NCBI GenBank assembly: GCA_905221605.1
Contig: CAJNDS010001097.1
Location: 1-35,065, forward strand
Origin: Symbiodinium natans
Taxonomy: Eukaryota > Sar > Dinophyceae > Suessiales > Symbiodiniaceae
Length of the DNA: 35,065 nt
Direction of reading: 5' to 3'
The position numbers and the translations under genes are program-made. Below, in pieces: positions 30,330 to 35,065 of the stretch; within the stretch, counting starts at the first letter, position 1, and every line of letters begins with the position of its first letter. The notes beneath the pieces were generated by a model. That model saw nothing but the letters and a program-made list of their open reading frames with translations, searched no databases and had not been told where the DNA came from.

Positions 30330-31657
30330 TCATCATGAGCATCAGCTGGGTCGTGGTCATTTGCCGTGCCTGTCACCCACTGTAGGGTTGGGCAGGGTGG
30401 GGCGGACTGTGTGACTGTGCTTAAACACCAGTTCAAAAAAAAGGGGCCCTGCAGCTCTAAACCTCAGAGCTTGAAACTTGCAGCCTTGCACGCCAACCCC
30501 CTTCCCACCCTAAGCCTCAACCCTAAACAAAAAGAAAGCAAACCCTAAACCCTGCACCCTTTCAGCCCAGAACGCTAAGCACAAGCAGGAACAAGAGCTA
30601 AACCAATGAAGACCCAAGAGTCTGGTAGTGGACGCACGCCGAGAGTCTCAACGAACCTGCAGGGGGAACTGTGGGGAAGGGGGGGGGTTTTGGGCGGTTT
30701 AGGGTTTAGGGTTTAGGGTGTGGGCTTTGGGGTGGTTTTGGCTGGGTCCGGCTGAGGGATGCGAGCCTCCTGCCGAAGCTGCAGCAGTTGTGACTGAACA
30801 TGTCGTAGTCGCGTCCTCGCCACTCTTGGCAGAGGTGGAAGAGAATTTCTGCCACCTCCATGCGGCTCCTGGCCTCTGGGTTCTGGGTTTCGGGGTGTAC
30901 TTTAAGATCCACAACTTGACCCTAAACCTTAAACCCAAATCAAAGCCAGGCAGCTGTAGACCCCAGAAGAATGCTGCACTCCTTGGTAGCCCAGTAACAT
31001 ATTGTAATAAGGGCACCTTTTTTTGGGGCTACTTACTTTATAAGGGAACCCTGAAACAAAAAAAGGGAAAAGGGTACCACTGGGCTACCAAGTTAGATAC
31101 CCTAAACCCCTAAACCCTATAAACCCTAAACCCTGCCACCCACTGGGCTACCAAGACTCATAAACGTGCGCCGTCTCGGAGCGAGGTGGATCGCAAGCGA
31201 CGCCGTGCACGCCATACGACCACTCGGCTCCGAAGACCTGAAGCGGGCAACGATGGGTGATCTTGTGGGTTTAGGGTTTAGGGTTTAGGGTTTTGGGGCT
31301 TAGGGGTTTTATGAAGCTGACACCATGCCCCATTTGTTCTACTTGCCTCCACGCCAATGTGGAAGGCTCCGCCGAGGGCCGGTCCAAAGTTCAACACGTG
31401 GTTGGGGCCCACGAAATTCCTTCGCATGTCTGAGAGGAGTCTGAGGAGGGGGAGGGGGTTCATGCAGGCAGCTGGGTCAATGGCTCTAGACAACAGAACT
31501 TGTGTACCCCTAAACCCTAAACTCAAACGGTGAATCAGGAGGCCGATTGAAAGCAAGTGTCTCCCCGAGGTTGTACACGTGCACCTCCACCGCCTGCGGT
31601 GCCGTGTCGCCAGTCAGGGGGCTGCGGTTGGTGGGGCTGCGAAGCTCGAGGTCCGCT
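30330..31657. other. 1.3-kb insertion in the 107-bp satellite with telomere-like tracts
   Basis: The satellite segment 30130-30304 is repeated nearly identically at 31680-31853, so the sequence between was inserted or trapped between copies. It holds short TTTAGGG tracts at 30698-30718 and 31267-31295, CCCTAAA tracts at 30541-30552, 31100-31131 and 31510-31525, and the phrase CTGGGCTACCAAG twice (31079 and 31143). No gene is recognised. Confidence 0.75.
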
Positions 31658-32195
31658 TGGTAATCACTAAATTTCATTATTTGGTGGTTTTTCCAGGCTG
31701 CCAAACTAACGAAAATCCCTATGTTTTGGCCTTAGTTCAGGGTTTGGGAAGGTCCAAATTGCGCAAAAATTTACTAAAATTTGCCATTTCGAAGGTTTTC
31801 CAAGGCCGCCAGACTAGCGAAAATCCCTATGTTTTGGCCTTGATACGGAGTTTGGTAAGGTCCAAAAGGGTCAAAAATCACTAAATTTCATTATTTGGTG
31901 GTTTTCCAAGGCTGCCAAACTAACGAAAATCCCTATGTTTTCGCATTTATTCAGGGTTTGGGAAGGCCCAAAATGATCAAAAAACACCAAAATTTGCCAT
32001 TTGGGTGGGTTTACGGCTGCCAAACTACGGAAAATCTCCTTTTTTGCACACCTGAACTCAGGATTTGTGAGAGCCCAAAATGGTCGAAAACTACGCAGTT
32101 TGCCACGGGGATGGGTTTCCAAGGCACAAAATGATCCAAAATCATGAAAATCTGCTATTTGGGGGGCCCAAAATGATCAGAAATCACGGATTTTT
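31658..32195 (+). repeat. ~107-bp satellite, second part
   Basis: Marker words at about 31710, 31819 and 31925, then increasingly diverged units up to 32195, where the TAAACTATC arrays begin. Confidence 0.88.
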
Positions 32196-32205
32196 GCCAC
32201 CACCC

Positions 32206-34360
32206 GCCCTCCCTAAACTATCTAAACTATCTAAACTATCTAAACTATCTAAACTATCTAAACTATCTAAACTATCTAAACTATCAAAACTATCTAAACT
32301 ATCTAAACTACCTAAACTATCTAAACTATCTAAACCCCCCTGGTTTAGACCCAACCCCCCCCCCCCCTTAAACTATATAAACTATCTAAACTATCTAAAC
32401 CCTCCCCCCCGGTTTAGATAGTTTAGATAGTTTAGGTAGTTTAGGCCTCTCCCCCAACTATCTAAACTATCTAAACTATCTAAACTATCTAAACGCCCCT
32501 GGTTTAGACCCAACCCCCCTCCCTTAAACTATCTAAACTATCTAAACTATCTAAACCCTCCCCCCCGGTTTAGATAGTTTAGATAGTTTAGGTAGTTTAG
32601 GCCTCTCCCCCAACTATCTAAACTATCTAAACTATCTAACCCCCCTGCTTTAGACCCAACCACCCCCCCCCTTAAACTATCTAAACTATCTAAACTATCT
32701 AAACTATCTAAACTATCTAAACCCCCACAGGTTTAGATAGTTTAGATAGTTTAGGTAGTTTAGGCCTCTCCCCCAACTATCTAAACTATCTAAACTATCT
32801 AAATCCCCCTGGTTTAGACCCAACCCCCAGCCCCCTAAACTATCTAAACTATCTAAACTATCTAAACTATCTAAACTATCTAAACTATCTAAACTATCTA
32901 AACTATCTAAACTATCTAAACCCCCCCTGGTTTAGATAGTTTAGATAGTTTAGGTAGTTTAGGCCTCTCCCCCAACTATCTAAACTATCTAAACTATCTA
33001 AACCCCCCCGGTTTAGATAGTTTAGATAGTTTAGATAGTTTAGGTGGTTTAGGCCTCTCCCCCTATTATCTAAACTATCTAAACTATCCAAACCCCCTAG
33101 TTTAGATTGTTTAGGTAGTTTAGGTAGTTTAGGTAGTCTTGGGCTCCACCCGGGACCCAAGCTCCCACCCCTAAACTATCTAAACTATCTAAACTATCTA
33201 AACCCCCCCCCCCGGTTTAGATAGTTTAGGTAGTTTAGGCCTCTCTCCCAACTATCTAAACTGTCTAAACTATCTAAACCCCCCTGGTTTTAGATAGTTG
33301 ATGTTTAGGTAGTTTAGGTAGTTTTGGGCTCCCCCGGGGCCCACGCCCCCCCCCCCCCGCCCCCTAAACTATCAAACCAACCACCCCGACCGGTTTAGAT
33401 AGTTTAGATAGTTTAGGTAGTTTAGGGGCCTCTGCCCCAACTATCTAAACTATCTAAACTATCAAAACCCCCCTGGTTTAGACCCAACCCCCCCCCCCCC
33501 CCTCAACTATCTAAACTATCTAAACTATCTAAACCCCCCTGGTTTAGATAGTTTAGATAGTTTAGGTAGTTTAGGCCTCTCCCCCAACTATCTAAACTAT
33601 CTAAACCCCCCCGGTCTAGATAGTTTAGATAGTTTAGGTAGTTTAGGCCTCTCCCCCAACTATCTAAACTATCTAAACTATCTAAACTATCTAAACTATC
33701 TAAACCCCCCTGGTTTAGATAGTTTAGATAGTTTAGGTAGTTTAGGTAGTTTAGGTAGTTTTGGGCTCCACCCGGGACCAACCTCCCCCCTAAACTATCT
33801 AAACCACCCCCCCGGTTTAGATAGTTTAGATAGTTTAGGTAGTTTAGGCCTCTGCCCCAACTATCTAAACTATCTAAACTATCTAAACCCCCCTGGTTTA
33901 GACCCACCCCCCCCCCCCTCAACTATCTAAACTATCTAAACTATCTAAACTATCTAAACTATCTAAACTATCTAACCCCCCCTGGTTTAGATAGTTTAGA
34001 TAGTTTAGGTAGTTTAGGCCTCTCCCCCAACTATCTAAACTATCTAAACTATCTAAACCCCCCTGGTTTAGATAGTTTAGATAGTTTAAATAGTTTAGGC
34101 CTCTCCCCCAACTATCTAAACTATCTAAACTATCTAACCCCCCCCCCCGGTTTAGATAGTTTAGATAATCTAAATAGTTTAGGCCTCTCCCCCAACTATC
34201 TAAACTATCTAAACTATCTAAACCCCCTCTGGTTTAGATAGTTTATATAGTTTAGATAGTTTAAATAGTTTAGATAGTTTAGGCAGTTTTGGGCTCCACC
34301 CGTGACCCAACCTACCACCAAAATTATATAAACTATGTAAACTATCTAAACTATCTAAAC
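32206..34360. repeat. Strand-switching arrays of a 9-bp unit (TAAACTATC / GATAGTTTA)
   Basis: Runs of CTAAACTAT alternate with runs of its reverse complement, ATAGTTTAG. The turn is usually CCCCCCTGG or CCCCCCGG; the return joint is TTTAGGCCTCTCCCCCAACT. A longer joint, TTTTGGGCTCCACCCGGGAC, recurs at about 33135, 33764, 34289 and 34783. The architecture is the same as at 3045-5385 with a different 9-mer. Frames read as YLN or SKL repeats and are not genes. Confidence 0.95.
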
Positions 34361-34730
34361 CCCCGGGCTCGTAATTTAGTATTGGGGGAAGGCCCGGGCT
34401 CGTAATTTAGTATTTGGGGAAGGCCCGGGCTCGTAATTTAGTATTGGGGGAAGGCCCGGGCTCGTAATTTAGTATTTGGGGAAGGCCCGGGCTCGTAATT
34501 TAGTATTGGGGGAAGGCCCGGGCTCGTAATGTAATATTGGGGGAAGGCCCGGGCTGGTAATTTAGTATTGGGGGGAGGCCCGGGCTCGTAATTTAGTATT
34601 GGGGGGAGGCCCGGGCTCGAAATTTAGTATTGGGGGGGGCCCGGCTCGTAAAGTAGTATTGGGGGGGGGCCGGGCTCGTAATTTAGTATTGGGGGGGGGC
34701 CGGGCTCGTAATTTAGTATTGGGGGGACCC
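34360..34730 (-). repeat. 31-bp satellite, reverse orientation, first block
   Basis: Units GGCCCGGGCTCGTAATTTAG plus TATTGGGGGAA, 31 bp, about 12 copies. Reverse complement of the satellite at 5395-5765. Confidence 0.94.
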
Positions 34731-34856
34731 TTGGTTTAGATAGTTTAGATAATTTAAGTAGTTTAGATAGTTTAGGTAGTTTTGGGCTCCACCCATGACC
34801 CAACCTACCACCAAAATGATCTAAACTATGTAAACTATCTAAACTATCTAAACCCC
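34731..34856. repeat. TAAACTATC segment between two 31-bp blocks
   Basis: Closely resembles 34230-34362, including the joint TTTTGGGCTCCACCC and the word TGACCCAACCTACCACCAAA. The 9-bp segment and the 31-bp block therefore form a higher-order unit of about 494 bp. Confidence 0.85.
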
Positions 34857-35065
34857 CGGGCTCGTAATTTAGTATTGGGGGAAGGCCCGGGCTCGTAATT
34901 TAGTATTGGGGGAAGGCCCGGGCTCGTAATTTAGTATTGGGGGAAGGACCGGGCTCGTAATTTAGTATTGGGGGAAGGCCCGGGCTCGTAATTTAGTATT
35001 GGGGGAAGGCCCGGGCTCGTAATTTAGTATTGGGGGAAGGCCCGGGCTCGTAATTTAGTATTGGG
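34857..35065 (-). repeat. 31-bp satellite, reverse orientation, second block
   Basis: About seven near-identical 31-bp units running off the end of the window; array length unknown. Confidence 0.94.

Noticed and set aside
1-35065. CRISPR array, prokaryotic operon, phage or plasmid features
   Set aside because: The repeats are contiguous satellites or palindromes without unique spacers, no prokaryotic genes are seen, and the split transporter gene shows the DNA is eukaryotic.

Overview
The window looks like nuclear DNA of a unicellular alga, most probably a dinoflagellate. Three observations point there: plant/alveolate-type TTTAGGG interstitial repeats, very repeat-rich surroundings, and a protein gene split into tiny exons whose introns mostly start with GC and end in AG followed by G. 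GC donors and an AG|G acceptor are known dinoflagellate traits. The assignment is an inference, because no rRNA, spliced leader or organellar gene is present to confirm it.

Layout. 1-2850: 53-bp repeats, degenerate TTTAGGG tracts in both orientations, poly-C/poly-G tracts and small inverted-repeat modules. 3045-5385: arrays of a 9-bp unit (AATTAATTG) that keep switching strand, interrupted at 3769-4464 by eight 56-bp palindromes. 5395-5765: 31-bp satellite. 5766-7950: 55-bp satellite. 7951-10510: purine/pyrimidine-asymmetric repeat block with a ~0.9-kb tandem duplication. 10511-23640: the only gene-bearing part. 23700-28214: a second purine/pyrimidine block with ~556-bp tandem units. 28215-29760: 56-bp satellite related to the 55-bp one. 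29760-32190: ~107-bp satellite with a 1.3-kb insertion. 32206-34360: strand-switching arrays of a second 9-bp unit (TAAACTATC). 34360-35065: the 31-bp satellite again, in opposite orientation. The two flanks therefore carry related repeat classes in roughly mirrored order.

The main gene is the 3' half of an ammonium transporter (Amt/Mep/Rh family) on the plus strand, about 10720-17608. Fifteen short exons (20-76 bp) can be recognised one after another. They follow the family's order from the middle of the protein to the conserved C-terminal motif, and the reading frame is kept across every junction that can be placed well. The N-terminal exons are not seen upstream. Either the preceding intron is longer than 10 kb and full of satellites, or the gene is 5'-truncated. 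Further short plus-strand candidate exons (17977-23053) have the same splice style but belong to proteins I do not recognise; the first of them could be a C-terminal extension of the transporter.

Most long open frames here are repeat translations, not genes. All exon limits are read by eye and need transcript evidence.
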